A stretch of DNA of 64,000 nt from Plazaster borealis. Lineage: Eukaryota; Echinodermata; Asteroidea; Forcipulatida; Labidiasteridae. The notes below the pieces were generated by a model. The model was not told the DNA's origin and did not search any database. It worked only from the letters and a program-made list of their open reading frames with translations. Position numbers and translations under genes: made by a program. Numbering within the stretch: the first letter of the stretch is position 1; each line of letters opens with the position of its first letter. The stretch spans positions 16,900,827 through 16,964,826 of the forward strand of contig CM037476.1 in assembly GCA_021014325.1 (NCBI GenBank). The letters run 5' to 3'. Shown here piece after piece: positions 1 to 8,591 of the stretch.

Positions 1-19
1 AGCCCCCGTGAGACTTCTG

Positions 20-835
20 CTCTTATGGCTACGGAACCAATTAATGATAGTTAACTGTACAACCTGAATGTGGTTTGTGCATGGCCTGTTGGTTCTTCAT
101 CCGATTCCAAAATAGTTTTAACGTCAGATTTAACTGGTACAGTTTTAACTCATTCAGTTTTAACTTCAGTTTTAACTGAGGCATTTTTAACTTCAGTTTT
201 AACTGAAACAGTTTTAGCTCAAATTTTAACTGAAGCAGTTTTAACTTCAATTTTAACTGAAGCAGTTTTAACTTCAATTTTAAATGAAGCAGTTTTAATC
301 TCAGTTTTTAACTGAAGCAGTTAACACAACAAAATCAATTACTAATGCTCTCTAGCGTAAACATTCAGTGTATTTACAATCTTTGAAAATATTATCACAC
401 TCAGATAAAATGGACTCATCCAGGCAGTCTCATTGGCCATCTACAGCAACTGTAGTAATGTACTACGTACACACATGAATAAATAAATACATACCACATT
501 CAGATTGTACAAGTCGTTCAATGGGGCAGTAGTCAGGAAGCCATTAGTCTCATGAGAGCAGTAAAGTTGTGTGAGATCTGTTACCATGACAAACATTTGA
601 CGACTTGTCTACAAGTTTATGTAAACCTATGGGGCAAATTTCTCTTTCATCAGTAGGAACTGCCTGTCATTAAAGGCGGAGAACATCAAGTTGGGTCAAA
701 ACATTCTAAATTTTGGATTTGGTATTCTGTTTGACAAAACAGATTGATAATTACATCTCATAAAATCAAACAAAAAGTGCATTTTCAATTTTTTCTTTTG
801 AGTATACTGACCAAATAGTACAATTAGGTCTAAAG
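20..835. repeat. Receptor 3'-flank block, copy 1, with 27-bp minisatellite
   Basis: This stretch is the 3' flank of the truncated receptor that follows. It matches 53205-53700 (3' flank of the receptor at 53702) and 62340-62724. Bases about 105-330 are an imperfect tandem repeat of about 27 bp built from AGTTTTAACTGAAGC and its near-inverse TTAACTTCA. Because 27 is a multiple of three, both strands carry spurious open frames of repeated Leu/Thr/Val or Lys/Leu. I see no gene in it. Confidence 0.7.
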
Positions 836-1302
836 TCAGTGACAACATGATGTCCTAAAGTTGTGCAGTGCTTTCTTAAACTCCCTGTTCCTCCAGTAGT
901 AGATGATGCTATTCAACCAACAGTTGCTGTTGAATAGAGCCATTCCAATTACTTGAACACTTTAGGGGTACATTGAAATCCTTTGATGGCATTGATGCCA
1001 AGATAATTACAGGAATGACCACAGTGGTAGCAGACTTTGTACTGATCGGCCCTGGAACATTCTGTCCCCCTTCAATTTCACCGATAATATTCTGAGCAGC
1101 AATGAGTCATGCCTGACGTTGAGCAACTTTCAGAATGTAGGCATAAAGTATCAGGATTATTCCAAGTGAAACTCCAGATATTGAAGCAAAAAGTACTGAA
1201 TAAAATAATGCCTCACACAATGAGTTACATGTTTTTCCTTCATCATTTCAAACTGTGTACCAGTGAAACGCAATACCAGGCAGAGTATAGTATTATGGCC
1301 TA
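836..1302 (-). pseudogene. Class A GPCR pseudogene, 5' half deleted
   Basis: On the minus strand this matches the intact receptors from TM4/ECL2 to the stop codon. The C-terminal end corresponds to the Cys-Cys-His end of its paralogues and TM7 has the NSNCWLN form seen at 2034 and 53702. The part encoding the N-terminus and TM1-TM4 is missing: at about 1302 the receptor sequence jumps directly into the conserved upstream block. The region encoding the cytoplasmic end of TM6 also lacks bases present in intact copies. It cannot encode a receptor. Its closest relatives by eye are the copies with the ASHC-type second extracellular loop. Confidence 0.85.
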
Positions 1303-1572
1303 ACCCATGATGTGTGTGTCTACACTCAACAAATCAATATGCGTGAACGGTCTTATATAAAAAACCTCTGAAGTTAGCAAATTTCTAGTCAGGTACAGTA
1401 AATTCAATAGCAGCACCACTGTGACAGTAATTGTCGAGTAGAAAGTGCAGTCAGGATATAAAGGGGTCAATTGTTGTGTATTCGATAACGGTCTTCGTTT
1501 ACATACAATATATTTTGTGCTGACATTAAAAAATAAATCCAGAACAAAAGTCAACCATGTTTGATATGCCAC
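1303..1572 (-). repeat. Upstream block of a receptor unit (remnant)
   Basis: Same sequence that lies a few hundred bases 5' of each receptor ATG elsewhere (for example 35640-35830), including the stretch whose minus-strand translation contains VDTHI. Here it abuts the truncated receptor directly. From 1573 to 2033 comes the shared 3' flank of the next receptor, also found at 4740-5250 in the opposite orientation and at 47700-48019. Confidence 0.6.
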
Positions 1573-2033
1573 CGTGTTTTAAGTGTGATTTGGAAAAAAG
1601 CGCAGTTCTGGTTATTTTACGGACAGATAAATTGAGTGAGGGGCTAACTACCAATTAAACAATTCTTGTCCATCTACCTATAAAGACTTTGACTTTCTGT
1701 TCCACCATCTTTAACTGAAATACTTACATGTACATCTTTGTGATTCCAATGGAAATTGCATTATATCAAAGAGTATATTTTCTTTGTGCATTTACTGTGC
1801 TGCAAAAATTGTTAAAATTGAAAATTCTTTACAACAAATCATTTGCATGCAAACCCATCAGGTCAATTTCTTTTCCATCAGTGTGAACTGCCCGTCCTCA
1901 AAAGCTCAATCAAAATATCCTAAAACATTTCTTTTGTGACTAAATTCTGTTGTGACGAAACAGATAATAATATCAAGACTTACAAAGAACTTTGAAATGC
2001 ACGATAAATTGAGTGTCGGATTGTCTTCTAAAG

Positions 2034-2987
2034 TCAGTGACAGCATGATGATCTAAAAGTGTGCAGTGCTTTCTTAAACTCCCTGTTCCTCCAGTAGTAG
2101 ATGATGCAATTCAACCAACAGTTGCTGTTGAATAGAGTCATTCCAATTACTTGAACACTTAGGGGTACATTGAAATCCTTTGATGACATTGATGACGCGA
2201 CAATTCCAGGAAACCAGCAAATGCAAGCAGTGCCTGTTATAATGACCACAATGGTAGCAGACTTTGTACTGATTGGCCCTGGAACATTCTGTCCCCCTGC
2301 AATGTTACCGAGGATATTGTGAGCAGCAATGAGGCATGCCTGACGTCGAGCAATTTTCAGAATGTACGCATACAGTATCAGGATTATTCCAAGTGAAACT
2401 CCAGAAATGGAAGGCAAAAAGTACTGAATAAAATAATGCCTCACACAATGACTTGCTTGTTTTTCCTTCATCATTTCAAACTGTGTACTTGAAAGGCAAT
2501 ACCAGGCAGAGTATAGTATTATGGTCAAACTCCATACCAGTGTGATCATGACCTTTGATCTTTTTAGTGTCATCAGCCTCGGATAATGCAGTGAGTAGGT
2601 GATGGCTAAGAATCGATCAATTGTCAAAACAACCATTGATAATGTATTTATTTGGACCAATGTTATCATTATATATGGTATGATCTTACAGTAAGTACCA
2701 CTGATTATCCATGAAGTGGATATGTAAGAATACAGAATAGGAATTCCATAGAAAATCCCGGTGCAGAGGTCAGAAAGTGTGAGGGACATCATAAACAGCT
2801 TGGTGGTTTCTTGGATGCCTCTGACACGACGTAAAACCACAAGGCATACTGAATTCAAAACCACAATCAGAGCTATTGTTAAAAAAAGTAGCACAAATGT
2901 AAAAATGCAGAATGCGTCTTGACAATCTGTCAAAACTCTCTCTTGGTTTTGAGTCAATTGTGATAAATTTGATCTGTTTCCATCCAT
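2034..2987 (-). CDS. Rhodopsin-class (class A) GPCR, intact, single exon
   Basis: Encodes a 317-residue seven-helix receptor of the plasma membrane; ligand unknown. The start is the first ATG of the open frame (MDGNRSN, context with A at -3 and G at +4); the upstream in-frame extension has no ATG. Visible landmarks: N-glycosylation sites in the short N-terminus, LN in TM1, LSD in TM2, Cys before TM3 (GTYC) able to pair with a Cys in ECL2 (ASHC), DRF instead of DRY at the end of TM3, VW in TM4, CWFP in TM6, NCIIYY in place of NPxxY in TM7, a short helix 8 (REFKKAL) and a C-terminal Cys pair that could be palmitoylated. ECL2 and ECL3 (SSKDFNV) are of the same type as at 53702 and 58774. The family resembles the large echinoderm receptor expansions thought to be chemosensory; that role is inferred. 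Confidence 0.92.
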   Translation of the reverse strand: MDGNRSNLSQLTQNQERVLTDCQDAFCIFTFVLLFLTIALIVVLNSVCLVVLRRVRGIQETTKLFMMSLTLSDLCTGIFYGIPILYSYISTSWIISGTYCKIIPYIMITLVQINTLSMVVLTIDRFLAITYSLHYPRLMTLKRSKVMITLVWSLTIILYSAWYCLSSTQFEMMKEKQASHCVRHYFIQYFLPSISGVSLGIILILYAYILKIARRQACLIAAHNILGNIAGGQNVPGPISTKSATIVVIITGTACICWFPGIVASSMSSKDFNVPLSVQVIGMTLFNSNCWLNCIIYYWRNREFKKALHTFRSSCCH

Positions 2988-3051
2988 GATGTCACAAAGG
3001 AGATTGTCCTTTATCACTAACTTAGAACTCCACAGACTCTTGGTACAATTT

Positions 3052-3136
3052 GGTGGTTTCTTGGGTGCCACTGGTGAGCAGTAAAAACACAGTGGTTGGA
3101 TGAAAATTCTGGCAAATCTGAACTGTTTTCGTTCGT
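3052..3136 (-). pseudogene. Remnant of decayed receptor 5' copy
   Basis: Between the receptor ATG at 2987 and the upstream block lie two short pieces (about 3052-3095 and 3118-3136) of the decayed N-terminus/TM1 copy that is longer at 42179-42390 and 59792-60004. Here most of the middle has been deleted. Confidence 0.5.
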
Positions 3137-3139
3137 GGA

Positions 3140-3580
3140 ATTCCTCAGTAAATCCTGGTGTAGAGAGCAGCAATAGGTGAGTATCATTATGATCAGCTTA
3201 TTTTATTTGTTTCTTGGATATCCCTTATGCACTGAAGAACTAATCTTTACCAATAAGAACAATAATAAGAATCCATGTATAACAAACTACTGAAGTGGTA
3301 CAAATATAGTCTGGAAAATCTGTCAAATCCAATGCACCAGGAAAATGTATCAGGAAAATAAATCGTAGAAAACTCTTGAGATGTGGCTGAATTGATAACA
3401 TCTATCGATCTCAGTGTGCAACTTCTTGAAGTGAGCTCCCCTAAACTATAAATGATGTGGGTGTCTACACTCAACCAGTAGATATTCCCCAACCTTCTGA
3501 AGTCAAAACAATTTGCTAGCCATTCATAAGCAGCACCACAGTGTCAGTAATTGTCGAGTAGAAATCGCAGTTGCGGAAAG
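3140..3580 (-). promoter_or_regulatory. Conserved upstream block of receptor unit (candidate leader exon/promoter)
   Basis: Minus-strand block repeated 5' of the receptors. It contains a pyrimidine-rich run ending in CTCTCTACACCAG at about 3155, which looks like a 3' splice site, and further upstream a conserved segment with CATCATTTATAG (TATA-like). The receptor coding region has no introns, so an untranslated first exon spliced to this acceptor is plausible but inferred. A minus-strand open frame of 81 residues crosses the block (3247-3492); it is broken differently in each copy. Confidence 0.4.
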
Positions 3581-4210
3581 ATGCTGTTGTAAAAATCATT
3601 ACTTCGGTAGGTTTCTAGTCATGCAAATTTTGGACGACTACGATGCCACGCTGGCGGTAATTTTCCGGTTGGATGGATTGGAAAGATAGGAAAATAATCA
3701 CTGGTTGATTTTTTATTCTAACATTATTTTGTGTACATTACAGGAATCAGAAATGAAGTGAACCATGTCGTTTACCTCGATGCTATTGAGATTTTTAGTA
3801 ATAATTTTTTGCAATAATTGCATTAGTCCCGCAGGCGGTGCTATTCTCTGTTGATGAATAACCAAAGTGATCAAGGCAAAAGTCAAAAGAGAACTGTATA
3901 GACTGTGCAAGTGTAGTGCATATCGAAAACAAGAAAAAAACTTGTACGAAGACTATATTTTTCTATGAAATAAAATCTTCTTGTTAAATTATATTTATAA
4001 AAAATTTGTGAAAATAAAAATACACATAGCAAGTTGTTATAAATAAATTTTCATCTTTAATTTGTAGAATACAAATAATTTGTTCAAATTAACATTGAAA
4101 CAAAATTAAAACATGGGACGAGGATGCTGGTTAGAAATCCAATTTGCCAATCGCGACCGATTGTGTGCGTCTATTACAAAGGTTGAATAACAACATGACC
4201 GTGTCAGTTA
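3581..4210. other. Spacer between divergent receptor units
   Basis: No gene recognised. Parts (about 3590-3920) match the spacer upstream of the units at 55400-55700 and 60480-60780, so this is the outer part of the duplicated receptor unit. 3930-4130 is AT-rich with no recognised feature. The orientation of receptor sequence changes here from minus to plus. Confidence 0.4.
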
Positions 4211-4739
4211 GGCAAAATTACTGCATTATCTGAGGCTGATGACACTAAAATTAAGAAGATCAAAGGTCACGATCACACTGGTATGGAGTTTGACCATAAT
4301 ACTATACTCTGCCTGGTATTGTATTTTAGAAACCCAATTTGAAATGAACGACTAAAACATGTACTTCTTTGTAGGGCACAACAAAATGTTGTGCTGTATA
4401 TATTTATTGCAATTGTTGGAGTTTCGCTTGGAATAATCCTGATACTTTATGCATACATTCTGAAAGTTGCTTGACGTCAGGCACGACTCATATATGCTCA
4501 GAATAGCATCTGCTACCACCGTGGTCCTTATAACTGGCACTGCTTGCATCTGCTGGTTTCCTGTAATTATCATCACGACATCATTATCATTAAGAAATAT
4601 CACAGCACCAACAAGTATTTGTACAATTTCCACTACTCTATTCAGCAGCAACAGTTGGTTGAATTGCATCATCTACTACTGGAGGAACAGGGAGTTTAAG
4701 CAAGCACTTCACAACTTAAGATCATCATGCTGTCACTGA
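4211..4739 (+). pseudogene. Class A GPCR pseudogene, 5'-truncated, with stops and a deletion
   Basis: Plus-strand receptor sequence starting abruptly at the end of TM3 and running to the normal stop. It is closest to the intact gene at 6051. Damage compared with that copy: an insertion in the ICL2 region near 4252, an in-frame TAA in ECL2, a TGA replacing the Arg codon of the VARRQ segment, and a deletion of roughly 50 bases covering ICL3. The open part from about 4510 still encodes TM6-TM7 with CWFP and NCIIYY. Confidence 0.9.
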
Positions 4740-5249
4740 CTTTAGAAGATAATCCAACACTAAATCTATCATTCATTTCAAAGTTCTTTGTAAATATTGT
4801 AACTATTATCTGTTTCGTCACAAAAGAAAAGTTTTAAGATATTTTGATTGAGCTTTTGATGACAGGCAGTTCACACTGATGGAAGAGAAATTGGCCTCAT
4901 GGGTTTACATGCAAATGATCTGTTGCAAAGAATGTTTAATTTTAACAAATTTTGAGCACAATCAATGCAAAAACTTAATATTTTCTTTGATATGGTGCAA
5001 TTTCAATTGGAGTGACAATGATGTACATTTACATATCTCAGTTAAAGAAAGTGGAACAGAAAGTTAATAGGCCTTTATAGATAGATGGACAAGAATTGTT
5101 TAATTGGTATTAGCCCCTCACTCAATTCATCTACATGTGAAATTACTGGAACTGCAACTTTTTTTCCAAATCACACGTAAAACACTGTGGCATTTCAAAC
5201 ATGGTTGACTTTTTTTCTTGATTTATTAAAATATATGTATACGAAAACC
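4740..5249 (+). repeat. Receptor-unit 3' flank (plus orientation)
   Basis: Matches the 3' flanks of the minus-strand receptors (for example 1573-2033 and 47700-48019) in reverse complement. No gene. Confidence 0.6.
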
Positions 5250-5760
5250 AGTATCAATTGACCCCTTTATTTCCTAACTGCACTTTCTACTTGACAATTA
5301 CTGTCACATTGGTGCTGCTATTAAATTTACTATGGATGGCTGGAAATTTGCTGACTTCAGAGAATTTTGATTTCAGACGGTTCAGGCATATTGATTTGTT
5401 GAGTGTAGACACACACATCATTTATAGGTTAAGGGAGCTCACTTCAAGATGTCGCACACTGAGACCAGTAGATGTTATCAATTCAGACACATCTCAAGAG
5501 TTTTCTAGGGTTTCTTTTCCTGATATGTGGTGCATTGGACTTGAAAAATACTTTCCTCAAAAATATTTGTATCACTGTAGCTGTACATGGATTCTTATTA
5601 AATTGTTCTTATTGGTAACAATTAGTTCTTCACTGCATCAGGAATATCCAAGAAACAAATAAATTAGGCTGCTCATAATGATACTCATCTATTGCTGCTC
5701 TCTACACCAGGATTTACTGAGGAATTCCTGAGTTCAGTTCTTAGACATCTAGGATTTTGG
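5250..5760 (+). promoter_or_regulatory. Conserved upstream block of receptor unit (plus orientation)
   Basis: Plus-strand copy of the block found 5' of the other receptors, with the CATCATTTATAG segment near 5418 and the CTCTACACCAG acceptor-like site near 5710. The longest open frame seen in any copy of this block (134 residues, 5258-5662) is here. Its reading frame is not kept in other copies, so coding is unlikely. Confidence 0.4.
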
Positions 5761-5781
5761 TGCAAGAGATTTTCCTTTGTG

Positions 5782-5998
5782 ACCGAACGAAGGAAAACCA
5801 TTCAGATTTGTCAGAATTTACTTCTAACGTAACGACTCAGTAGTGTTCAAAAATTGTACAAGACACATTTTGCATTTTTAGTATTGAACTGCTGTGTCTA
5901 ACAGTAATTCTGACTGTGGTTCTAAACATAAATCTCAATAAGTTTCATGTGTTTTTCCGCTCATCAGTGGCACCCAAGAAACTACCAATCTGTACCAA
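5782..5998 (+). pseudogene. Decayed duplicate of receptor N-terminus/TM1
   Basis: Immediately 5' of the receptor at 6051 there is a second, degenerate version of the receptor's own first 200 or so bases. The segment around 5850-5935 aligns with 6110-6200 (Cys-Gln-Asp to TM1), and 5965-5990 (GGCACCCAAGAAACTACC) aligns with the RGIQETT codons after TM1. It has stops and frameshifts and no start codon. Confidence 0.7.
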
Positions 5999-6050
5999 GA
6001 AATCGTGGAGTTCTAAGAAAGTGATTAAGGACAATCTCCTTTGTGACATT

Positions 6051-7013
6051 ATGGATGGAAACGGATCAAATTTATCACAATTGACTCAAAACCAAGACAG
6101 AACCATCACAGATTGTCAAGATGCATTCTGCATTTTCACATTTGTGCTATTGTTTCTAGCGATAGCTCTGACTGTGGTTTTGAATTCAGTATGCCTTGTG
6201 GTTTTACGTCGTGTCAGAGGCATCCAAGAAACCACCAAGCTGTTTATGATGTCTCTCACACTTTCTGACCTCTGTTTTGGGATTTTCTATGGAATTCCTA
6301 GTCTGTATTCTTTCATATCCACTTCATGGATGATCAGTGGTACTTACTGTAAGATCTTGCCTTATATAGTAATAACATTGGTCACAATGAATGCATTATC
6401 TATGGTTTTGTTGACAATTGATCGATTCTTAGCCATCACCTACTCACTGCATTATCCGATGCTGATGACACTAAAAAGATCAAAGGTCATGATCACACTG
6501 GTATGGAGTTTGACCATAATACTATACTCTGCCTGGTATTGTATTTTAGAAACCCAATTTGAAATGAAAGACAAAAAACATGTACTTCTTTGTAGGGCAC
6601 AACAAAATGTTGTGCTGTACATATTTATTGCAATTGTTGGAGTTTCACTTGGAGTAATCCTGATACTTTATGCATACATTCTGAAAGTTGCTAGACGTCA
6701 GGCACGACTCATTGCTGCTCAGAATATTATCGCTAACATTGCAGGGAGACAGAATGTTCCAGGGCCGATCAGTACAAAGTCTGCTACCACTGTGGTCATT
6801 ATAACAGGCACTGCTTGCCTCTGCTGGATTCCTGTAATTATCTTGGCATCATTATTATTAGGAAATATCACAGCACCAACGAGTATTTCTACAATTGTCA
6901 TTACTCTATTCAGCAGCAACAGTTGGTTGAATTGCGTCATCTACTACTGGAGGAACAGGGAGTTTAAGCAAGCACTGCACAACTTTACATCTTCATGCTG
7001 TCACTTACTTTAG
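6051..7013 (+). CDS. Class A GPCR, intact, single exon, inverted relative to the rest
   Basis: Encodes 320 residues. Landmarks by residue: N-glycan sites N4 and N7, TM1 N45, TM2 D73, C100 before TM3, DRF 124-126, TM4 W152, ECL2 C181, CWIP 258-261, TM7 N294-C295 in place of Asn-Pro with the Tyr at 298-299, C-terminal Cys pair 316-317. The first ATG in the frame is MDGNGSN; the frame is open upstream only from a GTG. It is the only intact plus-strand receptor. The usual stop TGA after Cys-Cys-His is changed to TTA, adding Leu-Leu before the next stop. ECL2 is the LLCRAQQNV type shared with 34386. Its 3' flank (7014-7488) matches that of the minus-strand copy at 58774. Confidence 0.92.
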   Translation: MDGNGSNLSQLTQNQDRTITDCQDAFCIFTFVLLFLAIALTVVLNSVCLVVLRRVRGIQETTKLFMMSLTLSDLCFGIFYGIPSLYSFISTSWMISGTYCKILPYIVITLVTMNALSMVLLTIDRFLAITYSLHYPMLMTLKRSKVMITLVWSLTIILYSAWYCILETQFEMKDKKHVLLCRAQQNVVLYIFIAIVGVSLGVILILYAYILKVARRQARLIAAQNIIANIAGRQNVPGPISTKSATTVVIITGTACLCWIPVIILASLLLGNITAPTSISTIVITLFSSNSWLNCVIYYWRNREFKQALHNFTSSCCHLL

Positions 7014-7488
7014 AAGAGAACCTTACTCCAATATTGTCATGCTCACTCAGACCTTTTTGTATCCCTTTTTTCAAAAGCAAACTGAAAGAAATGCTTTAAA
7101 ATAATAATAATAATAATTTAACACCCAGCTCAATCATTTTGGTTTAAGATGAATTCTCAGCACTCAAAAGAAGAAATCCAATTAACAGTTAAGCCTTCAC
7201 TGGTCAAATAAGATCATTCAAATACATCAGGTTGCAAAGATCATTCAATTTCGCGAAAGCCAACGGCAAGAGATTGGTCAGCCATTCATTTCCATCAATT
7301 GTAAGTAGGTAGTAAAATTTCAACTGAAGAATGGTAAACATGTAGTCTTGAATGCCTATCAATGAAATATAATGACTGAAATGAATCTGAATGAGAAGAA
7401 CCAAATCATGTGTGCAAGAAAACAAAGTTGAATGCAATAGAAGCTTTTAAAAAAAAACCTAACTTGAATGAAATAGGTAACCATGCAT
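7014..7488 (+). repeat. Receptor 3' flank; left edge of the CDK8 interval
   Basis: Reverse complement of 58547-58770 plus 56880-57117, in which the same sequence is interrupted by the CCAATTGG-rich insertion. Homology stops near 7488, so this marks the boundary between duplicated receptor DNA and the CDK8 interval. Confidence 0.7.
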
Positions 7489-7499
7489 TTTACTGTAGA

Positions 7500-7725
7500 T
7501 GTCTAAAGACCACGGAGCTTGTGGGTGGGATTCGAACCCAGGGCCTTTGCCAATTCTAGAACAGATGCCTTACCACTAAACCACCAAGCTCACCCGCTAG
7601 CTAGAGGCAAATCCTGCATTTTAGCAGTGTGTACAGCAAATCAGCAATCTTTACCATTCCTAGAGCAGATGTCTAACCACTAGACCAGACAGCTTGCACG
7701 ATGGCTAGCACCAGTTTAAATCCCA
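7500..7725 (-). repeat. tRNA-derived SINE fragment(s)
   Basis: Reverse strand shows pol III promoter-like boxes: an A-box-like TGGTTTAGTGGTAAGG and a B box GGGTTCGAATCCC (7530-7595). A second weaker copy of the A-box part is at 7660-7705. The same family appears at 28890-28960 and, in plus orientation, at 55835 and 60925. The arms do not fold cleanly into a tRNA, so a SINE rather than a tRNA gene. Confidence 0.6.
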
Positions 7726-7737
7726 TATTTCTTTAGT

Positions 7738-8110
7738 TTAAAGGTATCATACACTTTTGGTAATGACTCAAAACAAATATTAGCATAAAAACTTACTTGG
7801 TAACAAGCAACGGAGAGCTGTTGATAGTATAAAACATTGTAGGAAACGACTCCCTCTGAAGTAACGTAGTTTTTGAGAAAGAGGTAATTTCTCACTAAAA
7901 TAATAACAACTTCTTGCAAGAAGTTTTCATTCCAATCTGAAGCACACAAATTTGTACAACAAGGGTGTTTTTTCTTTCATCATTTTCTTGCAACTTCGAT
8001 GACCAATTGAGCCCAAATTTTCACAGGCTTGTTATTTTATGCATATGTTGGGATACACCAAGTGAGAACACTGGTCTTTGACAATTTCCAAACGTGTTCA
8101 GTGCCTTTAA
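7738..8110. mobile_element. TIR element, family A (TTAA-flanked MITE), copy 1
   Basis: 373 bp beginning TTAAAGGTATCATACAC and ending in the inverse (AAACGTGTTCAGTGCCTTTAA). Near-identical copies lie at 16476-16849 (same orientation) and 46184-46562. TTAA at both ends suits a transposase with TTAA targets. No coding capacity. It sits at the outer edge of the CDK8 3' exon block. Confidence 0.75.
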
Positions 8111-8506
8111 TTATCTCATAAGATACCCCAACGTCAATTGTTAAAGGAACATTACAGAATTGGTTTTTGCTTAACAAACAGAAGTGGACTTGCCCCTTCA
8201 AACATGAAGTCGCAAGCTTGTTTGTAATTTTTGTTCAGACCCGACATTATCACATGTACAAACATTGTGCATGTTACAAGTATTTCATGCAATTTGCAGG
8301 GCATGCTAGCAATTATATTTAGTTTTTCCATTTTGAAACATCATCATCTGTCAAAATTTGTTGAAGAATGTTGTTGTTGTTGTTGTTGTTTTGGTGGGGG
8401 GGGGTTGGCAAACATCAGGCGATGCATCTTTTAACAAAAGTAAGCTCCTTTAGGTGAAAGTAGTTTTAACATTGTTTGTATTTGTAATTTTTGTTTTCAT
8501 TTGCAG

Positions 8507-8591
8507 TGTATTTGATGGCAAGCCAATTCCTTACCCGAAACGTGAGTTCCTTACTGACGATGAAAATGAAGACAAGTCGGACACTAGTAAG
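8507..8591 (+). CDS. CDK8: CDK8 exon 10
   Basis: Acceptor TTTGCAG before 8507, donor GTAGGT at 8592. Phase 2 entry (one base, then 28 codons), phase 0 exit. Encodes VFDGKPIPYPKREFLTDD and an acidic stretch ending TSK. The PYPKREFLT core is the conserved segment directly C-terminal to the CDK8 kinase domain. Confidence 0.92.

Noticed and set aside
2988..3173. N-terminal extension of the receptor (and similar extensions at 5916, 35414, 37731, 42122, 49042, 54703)
   Set aside because: These extensions begin with TTG or GTG, not ATG. The first ATG in every copy is the conserved M(D/V)GN with a good context.
3247..3492. VDTHII-containing open frame repeated upstream of receptors as a possible second gene
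   Set aside because: Frames are broken at different places in each copy and starts are not shared; conservation is explained by recent duplication of the block.
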